Origin: Angiostrongylus vasorum
Lineage: Eukaryota > Nematoda > Chromadorea > Rhabditida > Metastrongylidae
Direction: 5' to 3'
DNA: 64,000 nucleotides
Assembly (NCBI GenBank): GCA_018806985.1
Contig: JADANN010000404.1
Coordinates: 868,001 to 932,000, forward strand
Below the pieces are notes generated by a model. It made no database searches. It was not told the origin of the DNA and was given only the letters and a program-made list of their open reading frames with translations. Below are positions 1 to 11,690 of the stretch, one piece after another; position 1 is the first letter of the stretch; the number at the start of each line of letters is the position of its first letter. The translations under genes were made by a program, and so were the position numbers.

Positions 1-689
1 TGTTGCTGAAATTCATCCAGGCCATCTCACGGTCATCCAAATATTCCTTGATCCTTGATTGAGTTCTTTACATAACACAGCTGTTATAAGCTTGTTGTAG
101 GAACTTTTATTCAGCTAGGGCTTCGGTGCCTTTGCCCTCTATAGAGCAGCGATTTTCTGTACCGATGGTCCCAAGGCGCGTGAAGTTCCCCATTCGAGCG
201 GTGCACCCTCTACTGGATTCGATTCGGCATGACAACGAGCACCCAATTCGCGACAACGACTAGCTTAAAACCAAAAAAGAACAGAGTTCATAAAATCCAT
301 CCGGGAGAAAAAAGAAGAAAAAACGACTTCTACTTTTGAGCATCCAAATTAAACTGTCCAAAAATGCTTACTCACCAAATGATACGGAAAGCAAAGTAAC
401 AAAAGTATTGGTTAATCGCTTCTGCTCTCACCCTTCACAAACAGACTTTCGACTATCACTTTTCGAACAGCCATCAAAGTAGGCCAACGAAGGGGATCAG
501 AAGGAAGAATTCCTCGACTTCGAGCAGCAATTAGCGATTTGGTCATTCTTCATCGGTTAGGATAAAGTAGCAACTCAGGAGAGTTTTACAGGAGAAAGTA
601 TACGCCAAAAGTATAAGTGTAGTAAGAACATCGTCTCTTTTATCCTACCCTTTACTTTCAACAACATAAGTACAAATATAGAAAGTTGC

Positions 690-1320
690 TTAAGGAGGCC
701 AGTTTAGAGAAATAGGCAGCAGTAATTGAAATACCACTGGACACCACTAGACGCCGACTGGTTTATAACCGTCTGTATGATCGTGTAATCAAAACGTAAA
801 ATTGCAGAATTTGACTTAATGCTAGGAAAGTAATTGCATGAATTCTGACTCTACTTATGTGATTTCTTGCAGAGAGTGCAGTGGCAGATACACGTTCGTA
901 TGAAAGAACAATTAATCTTACTTACCTGATACTTGAACGGCCCGTCCTCACTAGTTGTGCGGGCCCCAGCATAATCACCATTTTTCGTAGATTTGCTGGT
1001 TAAGCCATTATGGTACCCTGGAATCCCGTGGACAGCCTGGCCAAAGTCTGCCCGAGGTCGTCACTACTAAAACCTAAATCTAAACCGTAAACTCCATTAG
1101 GAGCGCATAGGACACGAAGGCATAGCAGGGAAGATTTTGAATTTCGATTTGAGTTTAGATTATCCCACACAAGAATCTAAGACTTTAGTGCCTAAAACTC
1201 TTGAAGCATTTTGGATAAGTTCCGAAAGTCGAAAATTGAACAGCAAGGAGGAGTGCCTTGCCATCACACGAGACTTCGTGCCATACCTCAGGCCGATTTT
1301 TCACCTGAGCTAGCTACACT
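690..1320 (+). mobile_element. Penelope-like element remnant, GIY-YIG region
   Basis: This is an old, multiply frameshifted copy of the 3' part of a Penelope-like element. Around 760-900 the plus-strand frames show NRLYDR and then a Cys-bearing linker and a decayed GIY-YIG core (STYVISCREC, followed by a broken YIG). After an interruption, 1085-1310 resumes with TPLGAHRTRRHS and a tail matching the end of the other PLE copies in the window (KEECLAITRDF). A truncated family C repeat sits in the gap at about 926-1075. The copy has several stops and cannot be functional. Confidence 0.6.
926..1075 (-). repeat. Family C SINE-like repeat, 5'-truncated
   Basis: The reverse complement matches the 3' half of the family C repeat, including the small hairpin GCCCGCACAA...GAGGACGGGC and the tail CAAGTATC. 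Only the 3' portion is present, as expected of a copy made by target-primed reverse transcription. It splits the PLE remnant on either side. Confidence 0.6.
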
Positions 1321-1599
1321 CTTTTGCCATGTAAGACTCTTTGCGATAGTCTGCAACAAAGACTGGAAAACTTAGAAAGATCAAAAACGTAAGCGTTTAG
1401 GCGAAGATACTTACAATCCGGATGAAAATCAGTGTATTAAGTTTTATCTGCTGAGGTTATGACAGACTGGAAGACTACGAACTGCTTGTCGAATCGCATC
1501 TCCATTGCTACTGAGGACTCGAAAAAAGAAGAAAACTAAAGCTTGATCCTACTTCGACACCTTTAACACGGTTAGTAAAAATACCACCTCCAGAAGAGC

Positions 1600-2445
1600 T
1601 TTCAGGAAGACCTACTTCGGTAGAGGCAGAAGAATTTACTGAAAGCAGTAAAGAAAAAAAAGCAGCCCGAAAAAAATGTCGTCGGAATTTGTGTGGTTAT
1701 AACATTGATTCCGCCTGCCAGCCCTGATGAGCGAAGATGGGGTCGTCAAAAGTTCTCATCATGACATGGAATTAATAATGGAAACGTTTTACACCAAGCA
1801 TTTCCGCTCCATAACATCAGTCTCGGACCCAAATTTCCCCCGTTGGAAAAAAGGCCACATGGAATTCATCTGTCGGTGGTTCGCGTTGCGATACAAAGCA
1901 TGAAGACAGGGACGGCTCCAGGACCCGGTGATATCACCACCGATTTCCTTAGAGCTGGAAGCCACAATTTACATGTACTTCTCGAAAACCATATGACAGC
2001 CTGCCTCCAAAAGGATAAAATCCCAGACCAGTGGAGGACGTTGCGCACGGTCATCCTGCCCAAGAAAGGTGACCGAAGGGATCTCCGTAACAATCGTCCG
2101 ATATGCTTGGTAGTACAGAAGCTCTTCTCGATAATAATCCTCTCACGCATGTCAAGAAAATTGGATGAGGCGCAACCAATGGAGCAAGCAGGATTTCGAC
2201 AAGGATTTTGCTCCATGGACCACATCCAAACTGCGTTCAGCGTCATCGAAGTTTGTTGGAAATACCATCAGCCTCTAATCCTAAACATTTGACAACTAAG
2301 ATCGTTTGGCTTTGTCGAAACGAATGCAATTCCTTCGGCGCTCGTTGACCAAAGAGTGGACCTGTCCAAAATAAGGACTCTATCTGAGAGTTATCGGAAG
2401 TGCACTAGGAAAATACAGCTTTCCCATCGACCTCTTTTCCAACAG
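1600..2445 (+). mobile_element. RTE-B non-LTR retrotransposon fragment (reverse transcriptase)
   Basis: The plus strand encodes the start of a reverse transcriptase of the RTE type. Landmarks are the linker upstream of RT around 1730-1840, GTAPGPGDI near 1910, the pair [18 protein letters not shown] near 2030, and the block EQAGFRQGFCSMDHI near 2190. The open stretch is 1843-2292. Past the stop the frame continues with shifts to about 2445 (a LSESYRKCT-like block), where RTE-A sequence begins. The catalytic aspartates of the palm are not present, so this is a truncated, dead copy. RTE-B is distinct from RTE-A; the other RTE-B copy is at 40.4-42.6 kb. Confidence 0.8.
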
Positions 2446-2464
2446 TCTTATCAACTGTAGTTCC

Positions 2465-2600
2465 GTTGATCGTCGAGTAATTTGAGTGGGCGCTAGGAAA
2501 TCTTAAAATTTTCGCTGTCGCGTGCAAGAGTAGCTCCATTGGCTCTGCTCGCTCTACGGAAACGTTGAGCATCATATCTTTCTCCTAGGCTTTTCGTGAA
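2465..2600 (-). mobile_element. RTE-A 3'-terminal fragment
   Basis: The minus strand repeats the last part of RTE-A (the SLGERYDAQR block and the ATLARDSEN-like end) just downstream of a larger RTE-A copy that carries its own version of the same end at about 2700-2840. The 3' ends are therefore duplicated in tandem. Between them, 2600-2690 matches an RTE-A endonuclease segment also found at 44092-44175. Confidence 0.6.
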
Positions 2601-2689
2601 GAACGAAATATGGTGACCAAGACCATTCATGGCAATTCGCAATACCAGAAGCCCCACTGCCGGCGCTGTGTGCAGAAGTCCCCAGCAGA

Positions 2690-4040
2690 GAGAATCACCT
2701 GTATCACCTGTAGTCCTGTTGATCATCGATTGAGTCGAGCGGGAGCTCGTAATTCTACTATTTTCCTTGTCGTGTGAAAGAGTAGCCGAGTGGATTCTGC
2801 ACGCTCTAGGAACTCGTTGAGCATCATATCTTTTTTCTAGTCTCATCGTTAAGAACTCTGGCCATCGGTCGGGTCGGTGGTCTTCCTGCAGTGCGTTTCA
2901 CATCCCGTGGAATCCAGTTACTCAAAGGTCTTTTCCATCGGTTGTCATTCATACGCATTACGTGTCCGGCCCACCTTACACTCGACTGTTCAGCGTACAG
3001 AACGGCATCTTTGATTTTTGATCGTTGACACAGGTCGGAACTTCGGATTCCTTCCTTTGTGTGGAACGGGATACTTCTAGCATCGTCCTTTCGACTGTGC
3101 GTTCAATAACGCTGAGTGATTTTTTCATCTCATTTACGCAGCGACCAGGTTTCTGACGCATACGTCAAAAGCAGGGAAAAAACGTTAAGTCGTCGAAAAG
3201 GTGGGCACGACGTCGGGTGTTCCTTGTCCTCTTCACTACATCCTCGATGCTACTGAAAGCTCCCCAAGCCGCTCGTATCCTTCTGCTCAGCTCTGGAGCT
3301 AAGTCCATCAACATATTGATTTCCCAACCTAGATAGACATAACTGGAGCATTCGGATGTACTCGTTCCGTTGAGCATGAATGGGGCATACGAAACCAATC
3401 CGTTCCCCATGAACATCGTTTTTTGTGAGATTTAGTCGAAGACCAATCTTTACACAGACTTTATCAAAGTCGGCAAGCATACGTTCCGCTTGGCTAGTGT
3501 TTGGTGTTATAAGGGCGATGTCATCAGCAAAGCGAAGATGATGTAACTGCGCACCATCGATTTTCACTCCCATATTATCCCATTCCAGTGTTCGCATGAC
3601 GTTCTGGAGGGTGGCGGTAAAAAATTTTGGCGGGATGGTATCGCCTTGCCTAATCCCTCTTCTGACGTCAATGTTAATATCGTTGTAGATTGGTGATACC
3701 TTGGTTGTGAAATTTTTGTACAGTTCACGAAGAATCTTTATGTCCTGAGTAGGGACTCCTTGACTATAAAGGGCTTCCATGGCTGCTTCTATCTCAATTG
3801 AATCAAAGGCCTTCTGTAAATCGATGAAAGTGAAACAGAGCGGTCTTTTGTACACTCGCGATACTTCAATGAGTCTTGTGATCGTGTGGATGTGGTCCAT
3901 CGGACTAAATCCTTTTCGAAACCCTGCTTGCTCACATGGCTGCCCTTCGTCCAGTGTTCTGCCAATCCCTGTTTAGGATGACTCGAGTGAAAAGTTTGTA
4001 GACGACAGACAACAAGCAGATTGGGCGATAGCAGCCGATA
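2690..4040 (-). mobile_element. RTE-A non-LTR retrotransposon, RT to 3' end
   Basis: The minus strand carries most of an RTE reverse transcriptase in shifted frames: a [22 protein letters not shown] block near 4000, [13 protein letters not shown] near 3890, FIDLQKAFDSIE near 3810, RRGIRQGDTI near 3660 and the catalytic LRFADDIALI near 3530. The C-terminal thumb follows (YVYLGWEIN; RAAWGAF; CVNEMKKSLSVIERTVERTML). The copy ends in the 9-bp microsatellite tail typical of this family here, (acaggtgat)n, at about 2690-2705. Frameshifts between the three open stretches make it non-functional. Confidence 0.85.
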
Positions 4041-4041
4041 C

Positions 4042-4960
4042 GGTGTAGGTCACCCTCCAGAACGTCATGCGAACACTGGAATGGGATAATATGGGAGTGA
4101 AAATCGGTGGTAGCAGTTACACCATCTTCATTTTGCTGATGACATCGTCCTTATCACACCAAACATAAGCCAAGCGGAACGTATGCTTGCCGACTTTGAT
4201 GAAGCCTGTGGAAAGATTGGTCTTCGACTAAATTTCACAAAAACGATGTTCATGGGGGAACGGATTGGTTTCGTACGCCCCATTCACGGCCAACGGAAAG
4301 AATGTCTCCGAATGCTGCAGTTATGTCTATCTGGGTCAAGAAATCATCATGTTGAACGACTTAGCTCCAGAATTGAGCAGAAGGAAACGAGCGGCTTGGT
4401 GAGCTTTCAAGAGCATCGAGGATGCAGTGAAGAGGACAAGGAACACCCGACGCCGTGCCCACCTTTTTTGACTCAACGATGCTTCCTGCCCTAGCGTATG
4501 CATTTGAAACCTAGTCGCTGTGTGAGCAGGATGATAGATCACTCAGCGTTATTGAACGCACAGTCGAAAGGACGATGCCAGGTGTATCCCGTTTCACACA
4601 AGGGAAGGAATCCGAAGTTCCGATCTTTGCCAACGATCAAAAATCAAAGATGCCATTCTGTACGCCAAACAGTCGAAGATAAGGTGGGCCGGACACGTAA
4701 TGCGTATGAATGACAACCGATGGACAACAGCCGTTAGTGGCTGGATTCCACGGGATGTTAAACGCACTGCTGGAAGACCACCTACTCGATGGTCAGAGTT
4801 CTCCACGAAAAGCCTAGAAGAAAGATATGATGTTCGACGAGCCCCGAGAGCGAGCAGAACCCACTGGGCTACTCTTGCACGCGACAGGGGAAAAATGGAA
4901 GATTTACTGACGCCCGCTCGAGTCACTCAGCGACGAAGTGACCTACAAGTGACATAGGTG
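4042..4960 (+). mobile_element. RTE-A retrotransposon 3' half, inverted relative to its neighbour
   Basis: The plus strand starts inside the palm (TLQNVMRTLEWDNMG) and runs through an eroded FADD region, ADFDEACGKIGLRLN at about 4190, the thumb, and the C-terminal block [20 protein letters not shown] at 4740-4800. The family tail (acaagtgacataggtgat) is at about 4945-4963. It faces the preceding copy head to head, so 2.7-3.6 kb and 4.05-4.96 kb form long inverted arms of high identity. Frames are broken. Confidence 0.85.
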
Positions 4961-4979
4961 ATAAGGGTGATCCCATCTT

Positions 4980-5239
4980 GGAAATCCAGGAGAATGCATA
5001 CCAATAGCGAAACACAGATAGGCCAGTGACATAATAACAAGAGCAGATGACAGATGAACGAAAATAGCTGCCATCAGGTCAAAAAGACATGTTAGAGAAT
5101 AAATCAAAAAGATTAAAACGATACCAAAGCGTCTCAAAATGAGCAGGTGGATATGCTCAGCTTCAGATCCCACACACATGGGGAGACAACGCAAGGCTTC
5201 ATAATATACAAGTTTTATTCGCTGCCTATCCTTTTTCAT
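4980..5239 (-). CDS. Possible membrane-protein exon (unrecognised)
   Basis: A minus-strand open stretch encodes a polar start (DRQRIKLVYYEALRC) and then two hydrophobic segments, about FGIVLIFLIYSLTCLFDL and HLSSALVIMSLAYLCFAIG, separated by a short loop. The composition suits a membrane protein, and a possible acceptor (aatgaaaaag) precedes it. I could not link it in phase to another exon and I do not recognise the family. It may be chance or a decayed gene. Confidence 0.22.
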
Positions 5240-6847
5240 TAAATTAAATCCGAAGGCGATGAAGCAAAAAAGACGACATGGAAACATATTTACTTAACGC
5301 AGAAGATATAGTCAACGAGGCTGAAGAGTACCTAATAACTCACAAGTCTCGCTCAAAGTCATTTAATAACTATGTTAGCATTCCACGAACAACATAAAAC
5401 ATGGCCACTCCAACAAAATCGCGTATGCATCAATCTAGAAGAGAAAAGTCCTCGTGACAAATACGAGGGGTGCGATAGTCAGTCACACGTCGTAGGCACA
5501 GCTTAACCTTATATTCAGCAGTTGAACCTCCATAGCCTCAAAATGGGCAAAGTCGAATATTCGGTACAAGTTCGAGCAAAAGCGTAGTTAGAGGCTCACA
5601 TCGGAATTACACGTGCAGTTGGCCTTCAAAGTATCAAGTCCGAGAAATGCAGAAAAAAGAACCGAAGAATGCGTCGCCTTGGATAATTTCATGCACATCA
5701 ACGAAAGCACTCACTCGTTCCAGAGCGAAAATAGTAATTCATTAGATGTCCAAAATAATGTAGACACAGAGTCCACTCAACGGAAAATCCGATAGAGACC
5801 CACCGTTGAAACGCCACTAGAAGCAGACAGAGCTCGCACCACCTTTCATCAAAGGTCAGGAAACGAAGCTGCACAGTGTGAAAGTCCAGATAACAAGCTT
5901 CCATACGCAAACTTGAGAAAAACAAACCATCTTCACACTGTAGAAGAACATTCAACCTTATCCTACACATTTAGCATAAATCCAAGAAAGAACTCAGAGC
6001 ATCGTGGCACAGGCGTAAGAAATCATTCCAGTCACATGAAGAGCACACGCTTGCTTCCGCAACATCGGCGCCTAGCCCACAATTCTCACGAAACAGACTC
6101 CCATGGCACCAACAACATAAAACAACCATGCCTTCTGAACGCCACAAATTCTCAACAACAAGTAGAAATGTGAAAAGACACCACTCAGTCATAAATCGAC
6201 CAAAGAAACTCTCTGGGTGAAGACGATCGCACGGGAAAAAATTCCGTTGTAGCTCTCACTACACATGACCCTCGAATACTATCTTCTTCAAAACTACGAA
6301 AATCCTCAGCCTAAGCATATTCACAAGTCGAGCGGCTGTGTGAAGCACATTCATTGTGAAATGCTCTTTGTCATTTTACCATGCCACTTATATTGAGTAT
6401 ATGTACACATTTTCCTTAGCTCTGTTTATTCCTATCACGCAATCTATTCTATTTCAAATGACTTAGACTCGTGTGCTTGCCCTACATCCATACCCATCCA
6501 TATCCACCAGGCAATAAGCGATGCCTCGTAGCACGACCTTGCGACCTTCCCTGACCCATTCAAGCACGAGTAGCGTCAGACCACTCGACTGAATACTGAT
6601 TACACCGACCAAGTCACCTTCCTCGCCTAATTTCACAAAAATTCCACTTTTAAAGCATATCGGTTGGGAAGTCAACATGATTAACGACCAAGCTGTCGAT
6701 TTGAAAGGGAAACAAGCGTGAAATTACAGCAACATTGATGATGTGGAGTGGAGAGGAGACAGAATATCACACTCCATAGCGATTTTTTTCAACCCCCAAC
6801 GATTCATTGCTTGACGCACAACCATGGAACTTTGGACATTATTGGGA
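5240..6847. other. No assignable gene
   Basis: There are short open frames on both strands. The minus-strand stretch 6463-6652 (IAYCLVDMDGYGC), after an acceptor-like gtgaaattag, is the most protein-like but stands alone. I recognise no repeat family here. Confidence 0.3.
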
Positions 6848-6965
6848 TGAAAGGTCACTCAGCGTTGTAGAACGCGTTATAGAGAGGATAAATGTTAGGA
6901 GCATCCAGTACCACGGAAATCAAAGAAGGAACTCGGTCTACATAGACAATCAGTGATCAGAGGTG
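6848..6965 (+). mobile_element. RTE-A fragment (thumb region)
   Basis: A roughly 120-bp scrap matches the RTE-A thumb segment: the plus-strand frame gives SVVERVIERIN, comparable to SVIERTVERTML in the copy at 2.7-4.0 kb. It is truncated on both sides. Confidence 0.55.
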
Positions 6966-7641
6966 ACTCTTTACAATCCGAGATGTGAAAAATTAAGTAG
7001 GGCTGAAAGGGAGAGGAGTCGCAACGACAACCAAGATACAAAAGCGACTAACAACTCGGCTTCATAAGGTGCTAAGTGTACCACCGTTACAGCGAGAGCG
7101 ATTTTCACCAGGATCCCAGAAGATAACAACCATGACACTCTGATTCCGAGTCCTTTGACCGAACGACGAATGAAGACTGCTGTGTTCACTCAAGTCGAAC
7201 ACTAGTTCGCGTGCATCGGTCATCCATCGAATTTTGACCACAACTCGCCTTCTGTCCATGTCAAAGCTTACAGTAAAATTGGCCAGCAATAAAATATAAA
7301 CGACAAAACCGCCGAAGTTGCAGCAAAAAAAGGAAGAAAACAAAACGAGTCCAATATAAAATACTTCATTTAAAACAATAAATTCTACATAAGTTTCTAA
7401 CCAGAAAAACTTATAACGCGGAATGATACGTGTAAGACAGAAGAACTTCATTTGTACCCATGAAAAACAGTGAACCACTTCGAAAAAAATTTACAAAGTA
7501 CACAAATTATGAATTCAAACTGAGCCCTGCTGACAGGAGAACGAGAAAAATAACATCAAATACCCACAAGAATGAAATAAAAAAAAATAATTTAAAGCAG
7601 ACTGTACACCAGTAAAGAATGAACACAGTATTTTCCAAACT

Positions 7642-9906
7642 TTACGACAAAGCACTGCGGTATTCTATGGTCAGTACGAGTCTTCCTTTTCTTCGCAGAT
7701 CAAGTATCTGAAAGGAAAACTTCAGCCGAACTAGTGACTGGCAAAAATTGAAACTATATGGAGATGTTGAAGCACTTGAGCACAAACCGTGTTCTTCCCC
7801 AACACTTGAGGATTGCTGACGAGTAGGATTGATTAATCCACAACGTTGAAGATCATCGCACAAACAGGTCGACTATAAAAATTACACTTTTTAAAAAACC
7901 ATCGAGTAGTTCGAGTAGCCGCAACAAATTTTATTTGTTCTGCTACGCAAATGAGCTGTCGAACTTTCGCTATAACGCACTTCTTTTGTTATTTTTGGGA
8001 AGCGTGAAATGGTTGATAGCTCGTATGGCGATAATATGACATGAGTTTACTCAAAGGTAGACTTCTGAAGAGTTGATGTCAGCGTGGAGGACTACGCCGT
8101 AGGGATGAAGTCTAGCTGTACACCGCTGTTCGACACCCAATTACACATACCAGCCAAGATGTCACGTTAAACTATCCGGATTTTACAATAATAGTAAATA
8201 ATAGTAGCAGATTTTGCGCACATGCTGTAGGAATGATATGTACCTTTTCGCATAGTGATAACAAAAAACAGTGCAGAAGAAAGCGAACCTGAGCTAAGTA
8301 GTCCTTGATCAGTCTGATAGCCTGCCTTAGACGAATGATACGATCAAGATCGTGGACGAGGTCTCCATTGTACTCTTGTTGAAGTGTCTGAATTTTGATC
8401 GCTAGAGTGAGGGAAATGAACCACAAGCATAAAAAAATCGCGCCCATGACGATGTCCCTAAAGAATCGCACCACGAGAAGCATCTATACTTCCACATATA
8501 GTGTCAACAATAGCCACACCTAAAAACTGTGAAATATCTTCCTGAATACACAGTTCATTGTCACAGAAGTTTGAACTGCCACGTAGTGCTATATCGCTGA
8601 AGTGTACCTATACGAAGGATTACGAAATATCTAGCGAAGAACAGAAGGTAGTAAATGTTCGAAAGAATCATGGCGAGTGTAACGGGCCATTTAAAGTGTC
8701 GAAAATGTTAAAATGTTGTTGACTGGTGATGATTTCACTACAGAATTGAATAAAAAGAACCACTGTGAGAAATGAAATGATGGTTCCCTAACTGTGAAGT
8801 TGTTCCTAGAACTCTCACTGTTCTTAACATTATTTAACATGCACAGAAATACAAGCAGTAGTTCAAAATTACTACTCACATTCCAAACGTCGGATATATC
8901 AACCTGTCTTCCACTTTGTTCCTTTTCGTTTGAAGAAGTGGCATCTACGGAACTGCCACTGTTCTGGTGTTGCGAAGACTGCTCCTCATGAATTACTGGG
9001 TTATCTTCCTGCTTCTTCTCACGTGGTTCCCCAACCTGTAAACACAAGAAGCATGTTTGGCGATACTCGACTTTTATCCACAATCTACGTTTCGAAGTAA
9101 GCTCAACAGCTGTTTCAACACAAAAAATACTTTTCAGCGACATTGGGGAGATAGCAAATCAGAATGAGTACGTAACACCTACTGAAAGCACAGTGAATGG
9201 GATGAATTGCTTAAGAAGACGAACATTACTGAGATACATGGTAGTGTACACAATAGATTTCTTCTGTACAATTCCTAATGAACATTTGACTGACCTTCCT
9301 CTTTCTTCTTCCACGTTGTGACGATGGCCTTTTTGCAACCACGCATGGAGTATCCAGATTCTCTCCACGAAGAATTAGCAGTGCACGAACTGCTGCCTGA
9401 AAAGGGCCAAGGTCTCAAACGATTCGTTTGGCAGCAACAAGCCAAACAGCTTCAGTGCAAGATAGACTACAAAGTTATTACGAAATACGTCACAACTGAA
9501 CAGTTAGGATTTGAACCTAGAAAAATACTTACACCACGTAAAGGGAGCGCTTTAGGCGCATCGATCTGGCTCATGGTTGTTGTAAACCCAGAACTGAAAC
9601 ACATTCGAAACTAGTGCGAACTTCATGAACTAAGCGAACTGTATCAACCACAAGACTTTGCTACATAGATGGAACTGGCAAAACTTGGATCATTCACTAT
9701 TTGCTATTCAATCACTTCAAGAACAATAATAAATAGAGAAAACCGAGGAACGAAGAGTAAAGGCAGCAAACGATTGTCTTCTGGGAAGAGCGCAGACAAG
9801 GTAGAACCTGATGCAACTCGTACAGAACAGCGCCGAGATCACGAGTGAGCGGGCCACTGAATTCGCCAGCAGGTCGCCACCGTGCCAACGTCGCTTCGGA
9901 TGTCAT
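7642..9906 (-). CDS. Unrecognised six-exon gene, about 278 aa
   Basis: Six minus-strand exons join without a frame break: 9906-9808, 9396-9295, 9035-8880, 8607-8472, 8401-8289 and 7872-7642 (stop). Lengths are 99, 102, 156, 136, 113 and 231 nt, with phases 0,0,0,0/1,1/0. The introns are 411, 259, 272, 70 and 416 bp. Acceptors include cttttcag, tgtttacag and cactctag; the best donor is gtgagt after exon 3. The start ATG (9906) gives MTSEATLARWRP. Exon 2 ends in a basic stretch (RGRRKRK, a possible nuclear localisation signal). Exon 3 is low-complexity and rich in Glu, Gln and Ser. Exon 5 is helical and charged (LQQEYNGDLVHDLDRIIRLR), a possible coiled coil. There is no signal peptide or membrane segment. 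I do not recognise the family. Exon 1's donor (gttcta) is weak, so the true 5' end may differ. Confidence 0.5.
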
Positions 9907-10370
9907 CCCACCTCAGGTCACTCTAGAATTCGAATTCATTGTGGCTCGCTGGGATCGCAAATGAAACTGTAAGCTGGTAGTTAACAGCACTGGTATATAT
10001 TCACGAAAACAACGATATAAAAGACAACGAATTAGGACAAGAATGTAAATTTCGCTAGAACGAAGATGGACGTTCTGCGCACTAGAGCTTAGAAGTGTTC
10101 ATTTATCCATCAGAAATGGTATTTCGATAATTCTCTGCCTTAAACGGGAATGAACGGGCAACAGAAATTGAATCCGAAAGGAAAACATATAAGAAACGTG
10201 TGAAGAGAAGACGTACAGATGGACACACGTACATATACACATATATGCACAGGTGTACACCCATATATATATATGTAGAATAAAAGGCAAAAGTAACATA
10301 ATTAAAAAAATACCAAGTGTACAAGAGATATAGAAAGTCCTCCAACTACAAAGTTGTCATAAGGAAGATC

Positions 10371-10722
10371 CTCTCAACGGTTAACCGCCTCATCGTGGCT
10401 GGGAGGTGTTCCTGGGGTCGGGCTGCGATTTACAGCGAGGGATTCATCACCTGGGAGGGTCTCCCAAGCTAAGAAGGATCCGGCGTTTCCATTAGGAAGC
10501 ATAGCTAAGAGTAAAACAATACCAGGATCCACCACCGTCCCGCTATGAAAGTCGCATCGTGGCAAATCTCCCCCTGATCCACAATGCTGCGACTGCCTGT
10601 GGTGGTGAAGACCTGAGGCAGACGTTGGCCACGCTGACCTCGAGATTCCAGGGAACCATAATGGTTATGCTGGGGCGCGCACAACCAGTGAGGACGGGCC
10701 TTTCAAGTATCAAGTATCAAGC
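10371..10722 (+). repeat. Family C SINE-like repeat
   Basis: A near-complete copy runs from CTCAACGGTTAACCGCCTC, through the CCAGGATCCACCACCGTCC block, to the terminal GAGGACGGGCC hairpin, and ends in CAAGTATCAAGTATCAAGCA. Other copies are at 17.4 and 45.0 kb, with a truncated one near 1.0 kb. It has no coding capacity. Confidence 0.75.
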
Positions 10723-11376
10723 AAGCATCGTAACGAAGATACTAGTAGGTGTTCATCTAGACATCCCCGATTGTTTAGCGAATGAAAAAAAAATGACAAT
10801 GGTGGAAAAGTTCTGCTCTCCACATGATGTGAAACACGGTGATCACTCGAATCGTTCAGAAAGAAACACTTCAGATGTCGATTTGTATCGATTTCAGCCG
10901 AAATCACTCGGAAAAAATGGTGTTAGCACAGATTGAGCAGCAATTTTGCGCCTATGGAGCATTTCTGCAGCTTGTAGAAAAGTGACGAAGGGCACGTTGC
11001 CGTTGCGGGCGCCCGTTGCCATTGTCTGGTGTCGATTGATTCCATTTGATCTCTTGGCGATATCCGATGGTAAACACTTGCCACTATTTTCTCCGGTATT
11101 ACTAAATTGTCATTTTGTTTTTGCTATGTAGAAGATCCGTATCGTTCCATAAAGAAACAGGGGTTTCCCATGATCCTTCACTTCATCGACAATTCGACAG
11201 CACTTGCAAGCGCGTCAGATGGATGGACCTCATCGTCGCCACAGTGGCAGTACCTGCAGTTCGCATCTATCTGGGCAGTGACAATTCAGTACACCTTTCT
11301 CTGTGCTAGATATATTCTCAAACCCTATATTGACATTTCTGGAGAAATCCGCAAACACTTTCCACTACTTCGCAGC
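10723..11376. other. No assignable gene
   Basis: Open frames of 60-125 codons occur on the plus strand (10559-10936, 10946-11131, 11107-11424), but they lack convincing splice structure or recognisable motifs, and the last runs into a repeat. Confidence 0.3.
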
Positions 11377-11690
11377 CTTGCAGGCTTTTTGAACGAATGG
11401 ACTCGTAGAATACAATCCGCATAAACGAAAACGCACCCACACATGCATGCGTGAATACGCCTCTTAAGCACAGGAAGTATGTGCCAAATCGACTCAGCAG
11501 CAACAGGGAGTCCATACCTCGATCCATCTGCATTTTGGGGGAAGCAAACGTCGCTTTTCGTCTGCGATTAACCCCCCTATGCGCCACCTGGGGACGCGCC
11601 ACGTGGCCTCGCGACTTACCGCTCGAGATCCCTCATATGAACGAGATCCGTGGAAGCTTTCAGTGTTTCGAAAATGGCAGTACCAACAAG
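11377..11690 (-). repeat. Family D repeat (5' region associated with RTE-A)
   Basis: The minus strand matches the segments at 43.39-43.87 and 52.88-53.36 kb. Shared landmarks are ACGTGGCGCGTCCCCAGGTGG, then a frame resembling TFASPKMQ...MDSLLLLSRFGTYFLC, then ATGCGGATTGTATTCTACG. The two plus-strand copies run directly into RTE-A, so this is probably a solo piece of that element's 5' region. Confidence 0.6.

Noticed and set aside
1..689. Search for any gene or repeat at the left edge
   Set aside because: No frame, splice signal or family match that I could defend.
1866..2246. Minus-strand open frame of 126 codons
   Set aside because: It is an antisense shadow of the RTE-B reverse transcriptase frame on the plus strand.
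7064..7254. Minus-strand open frame (MDRRRVVVKIRWMTDARELVF) as a further exon of the 9906-7642 gene
   Set aside because: The upstream exon already ends in a stop at 7642 and the phases do not fit; composition alone is not enough.
10190..10290. Alternating CA/TA-rich stretch as a promoter or structured RNA
   Set aside because: Low-complexity sequence with no gene start nearby in either direction.
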